Positions 17,296 through 29,315 of a stretch of 64,000 bases of DNA are shown here, one piece after another. Numbering within the stretch: the stretch's first letter is position 1; the number at the start of each line of letters is the position of its first letter. Made by a program: the position numbers and the translations under genes. The stretch is from positions 1,984,001 to 2,048,000 of the forward strand of contig NZ_CP134227.1 in assembly GCF_031656915.1 (NCBI RefSeq), in the 5' to 3' direction. The notes below the pieces were generated by a model, which saw nothing but the letters and a program-made list of their open reading frames with translations, searched no databases and had not been told where the DNA came from. The stretch comes from Nocardioides marmorisolisilvae. Its GTDB lineage: Bacteria > Actinomycetota > Actinomycetes > Propionibacteriales > Nocardioidaceae.

Positions 17296-18462
17296 GTGTC
17301 GGGCATGGCACCCGGATCCGCTGACCACGATCTTCCCGTCCACGGCAGCTGCGATCCGGCGTTCGAGCCGCTGCGCGAGCTCCTCGCCCGCAACCTCGCC
17401 ACCGGCAGCGACATCGGCGCCTCGCTCGCCGTGGTCCGCGACGGCGAGACCGTCGTCGACCTGTGGGGCGGCCGGGCCCGGGACGACCAGGAGTGGCAGC
17501 ACGACACCATCGTGCAGGTCTGGTCCGTCACCAAGGTGATGGCGGCGCTGACCACGCTGATCCTGGCCGACCGTGGCGAGATCGACCTCGACGCGCCGGT
17601 CTCGTCGTACTGGACCGACTTCCGCGACTCCCGGGTCCTGGTGCGGCACCTGCTCGGGCACACCTCAGGGATGGCCGGCTGGACCGAGACCCTGGACATG
17701 GACGGCCTGCTCGACCTCGAGCGCAGCGAGAAGATGCTTGCCGAGCAGGAGCCGTGGTGGGAGCCGGGCACGGTTTCGGGATATCACATGATCTGCTACG
17801 GCCACCTGCTCGACGGGCTGGTGCGCGGCGCGACGGGGCGAACCCTCTCCGAGCAGTTCCGCGATCTGGTGGCCGGTCCGCTCGGCGCCGATTTCCACCT
17901 GGGAGTCCCGGAGGCCGACCTGGGGCGCTGCGCCGACCTGGTCCCCCCGCCACCGGGAGGGATCGACTTCTCGGCGCTGCCACCGGACAACCTGCTGCTG
18001 CGCACGCTGGTCAACCCCGTGCTCGACATCGGCGGCTTCTGCAACACCGCGCCGTGGCGCCGGGTCTCGATCGCCGGTGCCAACGGTCACGGCAACGCGC
18101 GGTCGATGGCACGCATCCAGTCCGTGGTCTCCCACGGCGGTGAGATCGACGGCGTCCGCCTGCTCTCGCCGTCGATGGTCGAGCGGATCTTCGACGTGCA
18201 GGCCGACGGCACCGACCTGGTGCTGATGGTGCCGGTCCGGTTCGGCACCGGCTACGCGCTGTCGCAGCCCGCATCGGCCCCCGCCGTACCGGAGGGCCGG
18301 GTGTGCTGGTGGACGGGGTACGGCGGCGCCATCGTGGTCAACGACCTCGACCGCAAGGTGACCGTGGCCTATGCGATGAACAAGCTCGACCAGCACTTCA
18401 CCTCCTCGCCGCGCACCGACGAATACCTGCGCACCGCCTTCGGCTGCGTGGAGGCGTCGTGA
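17296..18462 (+). CDS. beta-lactamase-related serine hydrolase
   Basis: A 388-residue protein of the class C beta-lactamase/esterase superfamily. The nucleophile motif SxxK is SVTK in VWSVTKVMAAL (about residue 77). The segment GYHMICYGHLLDGLV provides the Tyr of the YxN-like motif, with H in place of N. No signal peptide, so it is probably an intracellular esterase rather than a beta-lactamase. GTG 17296 and ATG 17305 are both possible starts. The stop overlaps the GTG of the flavin monooxygenase gene, implying a joint pathway, perhaps ester/ketone catabolism. Confidence 0.82.
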   Translation: MSGMAPGSADHDLPVHGSCDPAFEPLRELLARNLATGSDIGASLAVVRDGETVVDLWGGRARDDQEWQHDTIVQVWSVTKVMAALTTLILADRGEIDLDAPVSSYWTDFRDSRVLVRHLLGHTSGMAGWTETLDMDGLLDLERSEKMLAEQEPWWEPGTVSGYHMICYGHLLDGLVRGATGRTLSEQFRDLVAGPLGADFHLGVPEADLGRCADLVPPPPGGIDFSALPPDNLLLRTLVNPVLDIGGFCNTAPWRRVSIAGANGHGNARSMARIQSVVSHGGEIDGVRLLSPSMVERIFDVQADGTDLVLMVPVRFGTGYALSQPASAPAVPEGRVCWWTGYGGAIVVNDLDRKVTVAYAMNKLDQHFTSSPRTDEYLRTAFGCVEAS

Positions 18463-19778
18463 ACGCTCCGCTCGTGTGCCTGATCGGCGCCGGCTGCTCG
18501 GGCATCACCACCGCCAAGCGGTTGAAGGAGTACGACGTCGCCTACGACCAGTTCGAGCTGTCCGACGACGTGGGCGGCAACTGGTACTACGGCAACCCCA
18601 ACGGGCGCTCGTCGGTCTACCAGTCGCTGCACATCGACACCTCGACCACCCGGCTGCAGTTCGAGGACTTCCCGGCGCCCGAGGAGTGGCCGGACTTTCC
18701 CCACCACAGCCTGGTGCACGAGTACTTCCGGGACTACACCGACCACTTCGGGCTGCGTGACCACATCAGCTTCGGCACCGGTGTCGAGCACGCCGTACGA
18801 CGGCCCGACGCGACCTGGGACGTCACCCTCTCCACCGGAGAGACCCGGCACTACGCCGACCTGGTGGTCGCGAACGGGCACCACTGGAGCCCGCGCCTGC
18901 CCGACTACCCCGGCCACTTCGACGGCATGCTCATGCACAGCCACGACTACCTGTCCCCGTTCGAGCCGGTCGACCTGCGCGGCAAGACCGTGATCGTCGT
19001 GGGGATGGGCAACTCCGCGATGGACATCGCCAGCGAGCTCTCCTCGGCCTGGATGGCCGAGAAGCTCTACGTCTCGGCGCGGCGCGGCGTCTGGGTGCTG
19101 CCGAAGTATCGCAACGGTCAGCCTGCCGACAAGGTGATGGCGCCGCCGGACATCCCTCGCGAGGAGGGCCTGAAGGCCTCGCGAGCGCTGATCCGTGAGC
19201 TGGTCGGCAACATGGCCGACTACGGTCTGCCCGAGCCCGACCACGAGCCGCTCTCCGCGCATCCGTCGGTCAGCGCCGACTTCCTGACCAAGGCGGGCTC
19301 CGGCGACATCCACATGCTCCCGGCGATCGCCCGGCTCGACGGTCGCACCGTGCATCTGGTCGACGGCGACGAGGTCCAGGCGGACGTGATCATCTGCGCG
19401 ACCGGCTATCGGATGGAGTTCCCGTTCTTCGACCCCGGCGAGGTCGACCTCCACCCCGACGCCGAGCACCGCTACCCGCTGTTCAAGCGGATGATCAAGC
19501 CGGGCGTCGAGCACCTCTTCTTCATGGGTCTGGCCCAGTCGTCCCCCACGATCGTCAACCTCGCCGAGCAGCAGTCCAAGCTGCTGGCCAAGCTGCTCGT
19601 CGGCGACTACGTGTTGCCGTCGGTCGAGGAGCAGGAGCAGATCATGCGCGCCGACGAGGCCGACCACCTCGGGCAGTATTACGCGGTCCCGCGGCACACC
19701 ATCCAGATCGACTTCGGCCGCTATTGCCTGGACCTGCACCAGGAGATCGCCGCCGGGGAGGAACGCGCCAGGGCGATG

Positions 19779-19793
<15 letters not shown>
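18459..19793 (+). CDS. flavin-containing monooxygenase
   Basis: A 444-residue FAD/NAD(P)H monooxygenase. The FAD-binding GAGCSG is near residue 9 of [18 protein letters not shown]. The FMO identifying motif FxGxxxHxxxY is present as [11 protein letters not shown] at about 151-161. The second Rossmann loop is [15 protein letters not shown] and the C-terminal ICATGY is present. It should oxygenate a nucleophilic or ketone substrate; a Baeyer-Villiger role with the coupled esterase-like gene is attractive but inferred. Start GTG 18459 lies in the previous stop. The 3' end overlaps the convergent thioredoxin-domain gene by 15 bases. Confidence 0.88.
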
Positions 19794-21791
<1,998 letters not shown>

Positions 21792-21814
21792 TTCTGTCAC
21801 TCCTACCAGTGGCA

Positions 21815-21860
21815 CGTGTATCACTCTTCGATCAAGTGATACACGAGAGTGATACACGAG
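21815..21860. repeat. left integrase arm-type repeats
   Basis: AGTGATACACGAG occurs in tandem at 21835-21847 and 21848-21860, and its first 11 bases occur inverted at 21815-21825. The same tandem pair is found near the right end at 41778-41803. Position just inside both ends, beside the integrase gene, fits arm-type binding sites of a tyrosine recombinase. The inverted copy at the left adds asymmetry between the arms. Confidence 0.65.
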
Positions 21861-21897
21861 ATCGGCGTATGGTGGTTTCCCCAGCGTAGGAGGTCTC

Positions 21898-23304
21898 GTG
21901 GCGAAGCGAACTCAGCCGACCCTGCTCGCGCAGGGCAAGCTGCGCACTGCGCGCGGCAGCCAGCGGCCGTGGCGAGTCCGGCTGTATGCCCCGACGGTGG
22001 GCACCAACAAGTTCCAGGTGATGTTCCGCGCCCCCGCCGGCGACGGCGAGCCGTGGAAGCGGGTGCTTCGACGGGCAGCGTCGGAGGAGGAGGCGCGCGC
22101 GATCTTCGCCCAGGCCGAGGCGGCGCTGGACACGGAATCAGCGACGCCCGTGGGTGCCGATGTCCGGGCCTCCCGAACGATCCGGATGCTCGGCGAGGAG
22201 TACCTCAAGGAGTCGATCGCGCGCGGCAAGCAGCCGCGGACGATGGAGGGACGCGAGTCCCGGCTCAACGCCCACATCCTGCCCACCATCGGCGAGGTGC
22301 CGGTCACGAAGTGGCGCGTCGAGCACAGCCGCAAGGTCATGGAGAAGGGATCAAAGACGCTCTTCTCGCAGCGCGGCCGCGAGGACCTGCGCGGCCAGCT
22401 CGCGGCGATGCGCAAGCTCGCCTGGCGACTCGGCTGGCTCGACCGCTCGATCGACCCGCTCGACGGCCTGGAGATCGGGCGCGCCAACGTCCTGCACGGA
22501 GCGACGGCCCAGTATGTCGACCCGCGCCTGCGTCCCGAGACCCGCCAGGTTCGGGCGATGGCCGCGGCGGCCGACAAGCTGTGCGGCCCCGAGGGCACCG
22601 ATCCGCTGATGACCCGGCTGCCGTTGTTCGGCACCAAGATCCGCGTGGCCGGCTTCGGTGGCCTTCGCCTCGGCGAGCAGAACGGGCTGCGCGCGATAGA
22701 CGTCTTCTTCCAGGAGGGCTACGTCCACGTGAACGGCGCCTGGATCACCCCGCGCAAGGCCGCGGGCTTCCGTGGCCCGGTGAAGAACCACACCCTCCAC
22801 GAGGTCCCTCTCCCCCGGTCCTTGATGCGCGACGAGCTCCTCCCCCGCGTCGCCGTGCTGCTGGGCCTGCCGGCGGATGCCGCCCTGCAGCGTGTGCTCA
22901 ACGTCCAGGAGGAGGAGCGCCAGCGGCGGGCTTCACTCGCGCAGCGCGAGAAGGACCGCAACCTCGCCTGGTGGAACTATCCCATCCCGCCGGAGGACGA
23001 GCAGTGGCTCTTCGTCGACACCGTCACTGGTCTGCCCGTCAAGCCCGAGATGCACAACGATCGCTGGCACCGAGTCCGCGCATGGGTCGACGAGAACGAC
23101 CCCGACAACGCCTGGCCGCGCACGATCGTCTACCGCAACCTCCGCCACCACGCCGCGACGAAGTGGTTCCACGAGGAGCTCGGCGAGCCCTGGGAGGTCG
23201 TCGCCCAGTACCTTGGCGACAAGCTCACGACGGTGCTCAATCACTATGTCCGTGCCGGCGAGGACGCCCTCCGCGACTCGGTTGGGAAGCTCGCCAAACT
23301 GTGA
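21898..23304 (+). CDS. tyrosine recombinase/integrase of the element
   Basis: A 468-residue integrase with strong Shine-Dalgarno GTAGGAGG before GTG 21898. An N-terminal arm-binding region is followed by a SAM-like core-binding domain (about 95-190) and a catalytic domain. The first catalytic Arg is in GGLRLGEQ, the second box is [12 protein letters not shown] (Arg replaces the usual first His of HxLRH), and the nucleophile Tyr is in VLNHYVRAG near the C-terminus. The catalytic domain has an insertion of charged residues at about 325-370. It directs insertion into the thioredoxin-domain gene and lies 160 bases from attL. Confidence 0.93.
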   Translation: MAKRTQPTLLAQGKLRTARGSQRPWRVRLYAPTVGTNKFQVMFRAPAGDGEPWKRVLRRAASEEEARAIFAQAEAALDTESATPVGADVRASRTIRMLGEEYLKESIARGKQPRTMEGRESRLNAHILPTIGEVPVTKWRVEHSRKVMEKGSKTLFSQRGREDLRGQLAAMRKLAWRLGWLDRSIDPLDGLEIGRANVLHGATAQYVDPRLRPETRQVRAMAAAADKLCGPEGTDPLMTRLPLFGTKIRVAGFGGLRLGEQNGLRAIDVFFQEGYVHVNGAWITPRKAAGFRGPVKNHTLHEVPLPRSLMRDELLPRVAVLLGLPADAALQRVLNVQEEERQRRASLAQREKDRNLAWWNYPIPPEDEQWLFVDTVTGLPVKPEMHNDRWHRVRAWVDENDPDNAWPRTIVYRNLRHHAATKWFHEELGEPWEVVAQYLGDKLTTVLNHYVRAGEDALRDSVGKLAKL

Positions 23305-23527
23305 ACAAGACTGATGAGCAGGTTGGGGCTGATCGACGACATCTGAGGGGACATGGCCTCCGACCCGTGCTTATGCGGATCACATGCACTCGGGGACACA
23401 TCTGGGCCACAACGCAGCAGGCCCTCGATCCTCGGATCCGGGGCCCGTTCGAAACTCCATCAACCCGTGATGCGTGCTTGAGAACACTTCTTCAGCGAAT
23501 GACGCCGTGGTTCCGTAGTCTCCAAGT

Positions 23528-24149
23528 GTGTATGTCGCAGAGAAACTGGGCACTCCTCCTGGGTCAGTTGCTGCCAGCCTGGCTGCAAGAGCGCATGCTG
23601 GCCGTTTGACGATCTACGCGGGTGCTGGGCTCTCCCAAGGTGAGCCGACTCTTCTACCCGGGGCAGCGGGCTTGGCTGAGCTGATTGCAGCCAGGTTGGA
23701 GGGCATAGTCGACTTTGACGGAGTCAAGCGGTACGACCTGCTCGCGGTCGCCGACACGGTCGCGGCGCAACCTTTCGGAGCAAAGTTGCTCTGCGAGACT
23801 GCGCTCGAGGTCGCGGATTTCGTGAACGCGCCATACAACTATGCACACGAAGTAGCTGCGATGCTCCTGTGTGAGGGCGCCGCGACCATCCTCGAAACCA
23901 ATTACGACGATTGCATCGAGCGGGCTGCGCAGCCGGAGCGACCGCCAGTCGCCCGGAATGCGGACGAGCTCCTGAATGGGCCATCAGGGCCACTGCTCAA
24001 GGCGCACGGATGCGCCACATTGCGAACCACGATGCTGTTGACAACAGCGCAGTTGGCGAGCGTCGACCTCTGGGCGAGCGCTACCGTGACCGCGCGGCTC
24101 GCCCAAGACACGGTGGTCTTTGTCGGAATCGGCAGTGTTGCAGATTACG
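23528..24149 (+). pseudogene. SIR2-like protein, 5' part, interrupted by an ISL3 element
   Basis: The first 207 codons of a SIR2-like protein. Visible motifs are AGAGLS at residues 31-36, TNYDDCIE at 124-131 and KAHG at 158-161 with the candidate catalytic His, as in SIR2 NADase effectors of phage defence. At codon 208 the ISL3 element enters after AGATTACG. Joining 24149 to 25594 restores an uninterrupted 484-residue frame reading GSVADY-VRSSIEEVLRV across the junction. GTG 23528 lacks a Shine-Dalgarno and may be leaderless. The gene is presently inactive unless the IS excises. Confidence 0.85.
24142..24149. repeat. ISL3 target-site duplication, left copy
   Basis: AGATTACG, repeated exactly at 25586-25593. 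An 8-bp duplication is the norm for ISL3-family elements. Confidence 0.88.
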
Positions 24150-25585
24150 GGCTCTCCTGACGTACCTGTGGGTGCCTGAGCGCGCCTGAACGAGCCACAC
24201 GCCGCTTCCTGTCTAGGTTTCTGAGCTGTCTAGGAACAGGAACCAGGTGCACAGGAGAGCGGCGTGCGTGATGTCAGCCTATGGCGGGGCGTGTTCGGGG
24301 TCGAGAAGACGGTGATCGAGCGGGTCGAGTTCGACGAGGACGACCAGGTGCTGGTCGCCTACGTGCGGCCGACCAAGCGGCAGCGTGGCCGCTGCGGGCG
24401 TTGTCGGCGACGCTGTCCGGGTTATGACGCCGGTGCGGGCAGGAGGCGTTGGCGGGCGCTGGACCTGGGCACGATGGTCGCGATGGTCGAGGCTGACGCG
24501 CCGCGGGTGACCTGCCGGGCCCATGGCGTGGTGGTCGCCCACGTGCCCTGGGCCCGCCACGACGCCGGCCACACGCTGAGCTTCGATGATCAGGTGGCAT
24601 GGCTGGCCACCCAGGCCTCGAAGTCATGCGTGGTCGAGCTGATGCGGATCGCCTGGCGCACCGTGGGTTCGATCATCTCCCGGGTCTGGGCCGACATCGA
24701 GACCCAGCACGACCGCTTCGCCGGGCTGCGGCGCATCGGGATCGACGAGATCAGCTACAAGCGCGGGCACAAGTACTTGATGGTCGTCGTCGACCACGAC
24801 CAGCGGCGACTGGTCTGGGCCGCACCGGGACGCAACAGCGCCACCGTCGCTGAGTTCTTCGATCTCCTCGGCGAAGAACGCTGCAAGCTGATCACCCACG
24901 TCTCGGCTGATGGGGCCGACTTCATCGACACCATCGTCGCCGGGCGGTGCCCGAACGCGGTCCGGGTGGCCGATCCGTTCCACATCGTCAAATGGGCGAC
25001 CGAGGCGCTCGATGAGGTCCGGCGTGAGGCGTGGAACGACGCCCGCAAGCAGGCCAGAACCGAACCCAAGCGGCCGCGTGGACGTCCTCGCGCCGACGCA
25101 CCGCCGCGACCGGGCAGCGAACGGGCCAAGTCGTTGAAGGGAGCCCGCTACTCGTTGTGGAAGAACCCCGAAGATCTCACCGAGAACCAGCAGACCAAGC
25201 TGGCTTGGATCGCGGCCACCGATCCGCGGTTGTATCGCGCCTATCTGCTCAAAGAAGGCCTGCGGCTGGTCTTCCGACTACCCCACGCGGCAGCCGCCGA
25301 GGCCCTGGACCGGTGGATCAGCTGGGCGCGACGCTGCCGGATCCCGGCGTTCGTGAAACTGCAGAAGAGCATCGTCAAGCACCGTTCCCGGATCCTCGCC
25401 GCGATCGAGCACAACCTGTCCAACGGGCTGATCGAGTCGACCAACACCAAGATCCGGCTGCTGACCAGGATGGCGTTCGGGTTCCACTCCGCCGAGGCAT
25501 TGATCGCGCTGGCGATGCTCACCCTCGGCGGGCACCGACCCGCCCTCCCGGGCCGCAACTAACCCACAGATCAGTCAGGAGGGCC
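24150..25585 (+). mobile_element. ISL3-family insertion sequence
   Basis: A 1436-bp element with imperfect terminal inverted repeats of about 24 bp: left begins GGCTCTCCTGACGTACCTG, right (reverse complement) begins GGCCCTCCTGACTGATCTG, and both continue TGGGT. It is flanked by the 8-bp duplication AGATTACG and carries one intact transposase. Intact ends, perfect target duplication and an undecayed host frame indicate recent insertion. Confidence 0.92.
24264..25562 (+). CDS. ISL3-family transposase
   Basis: A 432-residue transposase. The N-terminal zinc-finger-like cysteines CGRCRRRC are near residues 44-51, followed by CRAHG near 83. The central helix-turn-helix and the DDE domain follow (IGIDEISYKRGHKYL with the first Asp, SADGADFID with the second). 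The C-terminal NGLIESTNTKIRLLTRMAFGFHSAEALIALAML is the ISL3 signature with the Glu. No frameshift, so the element is probably active. Confidence 0.95.
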   Translation: MRDVSLWRGVFGVEKTVIERVEFDEDDQVLVAYVRPTKRQRGRCGRCRRRCPGYDAGAGRRRWRALDLGTMVAMVEADAPRVTCRAHGVVVAHVPWARHDAGHTLSFDDQVAWLATQASKSCVVELMRIAWRTVGSIISRVWADIETQHDRFAGLRRIGIDEISYKRGHKYLMVVVDHDQRRLVWAAPGRNSATVAEFFDLLGEERCKLITHVSADGADFIDTIVAGRCPNAVRVADPFHIVKWATEALDEVRREAWNDARKQARTEPKRPRGRPRADAPPRPGSERAKSLKGARYSLWKNPEDLTENQQTKLAWIAATDPRLYRAYLLKEGLRLVFRLPHAAAAEALDRWISWARRCRIPAFVKLQKSIVKHRSRILAAIEHNLSNGLIESTNTKIRLLTRMAFGFHSAEALIALAMLTLGGHRPALPGRN

Positions 25586-25593
25586 AGATTACG
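25586..25593. repeat. ISL3 target-site duplication, right copy
   Basis: AGATTACG, matching 24142-24149. Collapsing the two copies restores the SIR2 reading frame. Confidence 0.88.
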
Positions 25594-26426
25594 TTCGATC
25601 TTCGATCGAAGAGGTCTTGAGGGTGACGGGGGTCGATCACCTCCTTTTGGTGGGGCCAGCACTCGACGAATGGGACACGAATCCAGACTTGGACTGGCGC
25701 AAACTGCTTCCAGACCTTCCCGCGGACCACCGCGATTCATCTACCGCTGAGGTGTTCTGCGATGCACTGTTGCGTGCCTACCTGCTTCGCATCCGTAACG
25801 AGTTGCGGGACTTAGTCGCTGGCCTTGATCCCGTTCACCCACAGCGTGCTGGCCTGACTTCGCTCATCGATGCCTTCGAAGACCAGGCCGCCATTCCAGT
25901 CATGCGCTGGCTAAGGCGAGCGTGCTGGCGTCTGGGCGTCGGCCAGAGCGCAGCGACGCTATCGTCGGCGACCGTCGGGCTTGTCGCCCTGGCCGCACTG
26001 ATTGGCAACACTTGGAATATCTCAGGGCTGGGTCCGTGCTGGCTCTCAGTGACGCCGCGGACTCCTGCCGGGAGCGATCAGGTCGTACATCTGCTTCCTC
26101 TATTCGCGGCCGAGCCAAAAGCAGGAACTGCCGTGATGAGGGAGATCGAACGACGCATACAAGTCGCTCGGACGGACGGCACGATCTCGAGCGATTCGAC
26201 AATCATCGCCGTGTGTTCAGGTCACGTCGGCTCGCTTGGATCACAGGAGTTGCCTGTGTCTCGAGATGCTGACCTCGACGCCGTCCTGCGGCTAGTGACT
26301 GCGTCCGCTGCAGCGGACATGCCCGTAAGCGTGGTCGACGAATTCGGCAGTGACCACCTGATCGACGGAACAACCGCTCGAGGCGTAGTCGCGATAAGTG
26401 CTGCCACCGTGGGGATAGTCGAGTGA
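25594..26426 (+). pseudogene. SIR2-like protein, 3' part downstream of the ISL3 element
   Basis: The remaining 277 codons of the interrupted gene. The segment just after the junction (VDHLLLVGPALDEWD) completes the SIR2-like fold, and the rest (about 230-484 of the restored protein) is a C-terminal region I cannot name, perhaps a sensor or partner-binding domain. The terminal TGA overlaps the GTG of the next gene. Translation from an internal GTG (for example 25623) is possible but would lack the NAD-binding loop. Confidence 0.8.
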
Positions 26427-27040
26427 GCGATAGTTCGGGCGCAATCGGCACGGACTCGGGACTGCTCGAGTTGGCGGAGATGGTCTTGCGCGACGCTGGC
26501 TACGAACTCACCAGTGATGCAGCGGACGACGAACCCGTGCTCTTGGCAGAGAATCATGACAACGTCGCGGTCGTCACCGCACCAATCACTCTCGAGCGGC
26601 TGCTCGACGCGGATTCGTCCCTCACACGATTCCTGGTCGAGCGCCTCGCCACAACTGATCCAGGCAGGAAGCGTTGGGACGCATATGTGGTGTTCCTATG
26701 CGCTCAGCCAGGCACCCCGAATCAGACAGAAACGCTCTCTGGAGTGTCGAACAACTTGAGGAAGGTCCGTCGTCTGCTCAGAGTTGGAGTCGAGCCCACG
26801 ACGGCGGGGGTATCTCGTGCGCTGCGGCCGCTCTTACCGCTGCCCACACTCTCGAGGCCCACCGCTATTGCAGATCCGCTCCAAGAACTTGAGAGCTTCT
26901 TACTCGCCGACGGGATCGAACCGGAGGTCTTGCATGCAGCGCTGACGGACTTCCTCATCGGAGGCCCCTATCGAGCTCGGGAAGTGGGCGAGGACCAGGA
27001 CTGGGACAATGACTCTGAGGATGACCCATGGCAGATCTGA
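26423..27040 (+). CDS. 205-residue middle protein of the SIR2/Rad50-like operon
   Basis: An acidic protein with no domain I recognise. It starts at GTG 26423, inside the stop of the SIR2 gene, and its stop lies 13 bases into the following ATPase gene, so it is an obligate operon partner. The middle part (LRKVRRLLRVGVEP) is basic; the C-terminal 25 residues are strongly acidic (EVGEDQDWDNDSEDDPWQI). In position and size it recalls the small middle component of ABC three-component defence systems, but that is inference. Confidence 0.7.
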   Translation: MSDSSGAIGTDSGLLELAEMVLRDAGYELTSDAADDEPVLLAENHDNVAVVTAPITLERLLDADSSLTRFLVERLATTDPGRKRWDAYVVFLCAQPGTPNQTETLSGVSNNLRKVRRLLRVGVEPTTAGVSRALRPLLPLPTLSRPTAIADPLQELESFLLADGIEPEVLHAALTDFLIGGPYRAREVGEDQDWDNDSEDDPWQI

Positions 27041-29241
27041 GCGATAGCGGGGGCATGTCTCCTCGAGGACGGATCCTGTCGCTGACAGTTACCAACTTCC
27101 GTGGCTTCAACGAACCCATCAAGTTCAACTTCGACGCTTCTGCCGTGCTGCTACGCGGCCCAAATGGAAGCGGAAAGACCAGTCTCTTCGACTCCATCCA
27201 ATGGCTGCTGACGGCCGATCTACCGCGCCTCGGCTTGTATCGCATGCGGAAAGCCGACCTGTACTTGACCAACGCGTTCTTCGGAAATGGTCCGGCCTCG
27301 GTGGAGGCGACTTTCAGGATCGGCGCAGAGTTCGTGAGCGTGAAGCGCAGAGGTGATGCGAGAGGCTCAGTGCTCGAGTTCGAAAGCCCGTCCGGCCGAC
27401 TTGAAGGTGATGCCGCCGTCACCGAACTGCAGCGAGTACTGGCCCCGGGCGCCCTTCCACTTGACGAAGTACTGCACACGAGCGGCCTCTTGCAACAGGA
27501 CGACCTTAGACAGATGCTTCAAACCAAGCCCGACGCTAGGTACAGGCAGCTGATGCGCTTGCTCGGGCTTGAGATCCTCGATCAGTTCGAGCGATCCGTG
27601 CGGGCCCGCCGGAATGACGCTCGAGATCGTGCGAAGGCCGGCGCCGTCGAAGTCGACCTCCTGAGGAAGGAACGGGACAGCGTCGCGGAGCAACTCGCCA
27701 CCGCCGAAGCGCAGGTTCAGAGAGTCACTGAGCCGATCGCATTGCGGGCTGTTGTCGAAACCACGCTGGCTCAATACCCGCGCACTATCGAACTAGCGTC
27801 GAACCATCCTGAGGAACTATCTGAACGTCAGGTACCTGCAGATCTCGCACGCCTTCGGTCAACGGCTGAGCGTACGCTGCAATCGGTCACTGGCCTTCCA
27901 CGAGCACTCCCGCCGAGCGGCCAAAATGAACTGATTCGGGTCGACTCATTGATCGAGCAAGCCGAAGCCAGAGCTCTCGTGGCCAAACAGGCTGTTGCAC
28001 AAGCCGAGTCGTTACGCAACGCAGTCGTGGCCGCGACCGATGCGCTTGGCCGACTCACGGCAGCAGCATTGCCGCTGCTCCCGACGGACGATGCAGCCTC
28101 GCCCTGCCCGGTGTGCTTGACCCTAATTGATCCGAATGCGGTCCGGCATGCGCTAGAAGCACGCTCGGCCAACTCCGATGCATTTGCGCAAGCAGAAGCA
28201 AGCCTGGCTAGGGCCACTGCCGAACGCGACGTCAGTGAGCATGAGCTATCTGAGGCGCGGACAACCAAGTCCGATCTACTTCAAAACGAGCAAGCTCGCG
28301 CGAATGTAGTACGTCGATTCGAAGATGCGCGCAGAGGTTTCGAGGATCTCGAGACTGGGATGCTTTTCCGCGCCCGACCTGAAGGAGACCTTCCTGGCGT
28401 CACGCTAGAGACGACGGAGCTTGCCTATGCCGAGGCAGTATCAACACTAACTGCGCACAATGAGTGGTTAACGAGTGTTCGCAACGCCTGCGACGCGATG
28501 AACTCGGCATTGTCAGACTGGAGCCAACGGCTGGCGGCTAGCCGACTTGCTACGGAGCGCTCCAATGCCGTCCCACGTTTGCGAGAAACGTTGAGCCTGT
28601 GTCAGACGCGCCTTGACGCGACGTCGCATGCAAGTGAACAGGCGCGACGGGAGGCTACCAACGCAGTCGGGCTACACGAGGCAACGAAGGCCGCCAACGA
28701 AGACATCTTCCGCAGCCGGTTTGCGGCCCTGGAGCCCCTAATGAATGATGTGTACTCGCGGCTAGATCCTCACCCCGCATTCAAGAACCTGAGTTTCAGC
28801 ATCGAATCATTTCGTTCGAAGGGCACAGCAACTGCCACCGTGACGGACACGGAGCGAAATATCACGGTGAACCCCATGCTGGTGTTCTCCTCAGCTCAAG
28901 CGAACATAGTTGTCCTGTCGGCCTTCCTCGCTCTCGGGTGGGCAGCCGGCACCTCGAGTCTGCCGTTCGTGCTCCTCGACGACCCTCTGCAGGCCATGGA
29001 CGACGTGAACGTCCTTGGCTTCGCAGACCTCGCTCGGCACCTTCGACGCGAGCGTCAAATCGTGATTGCCACGCACGAAGCACGGTTCGCTGAACTACTC
29101 GAGCGAAAATTGTCGGGCCGGCAGCCGGGCGAGGACCTAATCGTCCACGACTTCGTCGGATGGAGTCGTAGCGGTCCCGAGGTCGAAACCAGAAGCATTC
29201 CGATTTCAGAACTCGCTGGATTGCCCGTGCTCTCCGCGTGA
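27028..29241 (+). CDS. Rad50/SbcC-like SMC ATPase with CPVC zinc-hook motif
   Basis: A 737-residue SMC-type ATPase. Walker A is RGPNGSGKTS at about 43-52. Long heptad-rich arms flank a CPVC motif at residues 360-363, almost exactly mid-chain as in the Rad50 zinc hook. The ABC signature is degenerate (FSSAQANIVVLSAFLALGW, about 620-640) and Walker B is PFVLLDDPLQAMDD (about 645-658), followed by the THEARF switch region. No Mre11 nuclease is nearby; the partners are the SIR2-like gene and the 205-residue protein. ATG 27055 is an alternative start that avoids overlap. Confidence 0.85.
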   Translation: MADLSDSGGMSPRGRILSLTVTNFRGFNEPIKFNFDASAVLLRGPNGSGKTSLFDSIQWLLTADLPRLGLYRMRKADLYLTNAFFGNGPASVEATFRIGAEFVSVKRRGDARGSVLEFESPSGRLEGDAAVTELQRVLAPGALPLDEVLHTSGLLQQDDLRQMLQTKPDARYRQLMRLLGLEILDQFERSVRARRNDARDRAKAGAVEVDLLRKERDSVAEQLATAEAQVQRVTEPIALRAVVETTLAQYPRTIELASNHPEELSERQVPADLARLRSTAERTLQSVTGLPRALPPSGQNELIRVDSLIEQAEARALVAKQAVAQAESLRNAVVAATDALGRLTAAALPLLPTDDAASPCPVCLTLIDPNAVRHALEARSANSDAFAQAEASLARATAERDVSEHELSEARTTKSDLLQNEQARANVVRRFEDARRGFEDLETGMLFRARPEGDLPGVTLETTELAYAEAVSTLTAHNEWLTSVRNACDAMNSALSDWSQRLAASRLATERSNAVPRLRETLSLCQTRLDATSHASEQARREATNAVGLHEATKAANEDIFRSRFAALEPLMNDVYSRLDPHPAFKNLSFSIESFRSKGTATATVTDTERNITVNPMLVFSSAQANIVVLSAFLALGWAAGTSSLPFVLLDDPLQAMDDVNVLGFADLARHLRRERQIVIATHEARFAELLERKLSGRQPGEDLIVHDFVGWSRSGPEVETRSIPISELAGLPVLSA

Positions 29242-29315
29242 GGAGGAGGCCATTGCAAGCAAGACCGCCTCGTTGACCGGTGAACTTTGTGGGGGTCTGC
29301 CAGAGTCTTGATACC

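Noticed and set aside
21849-23609. 586-codon open frame overlapping the integrase
   Set aside because: Out of frame with the clearly homologous integrase; Arg/Pro/Gly-rich shadow translation.
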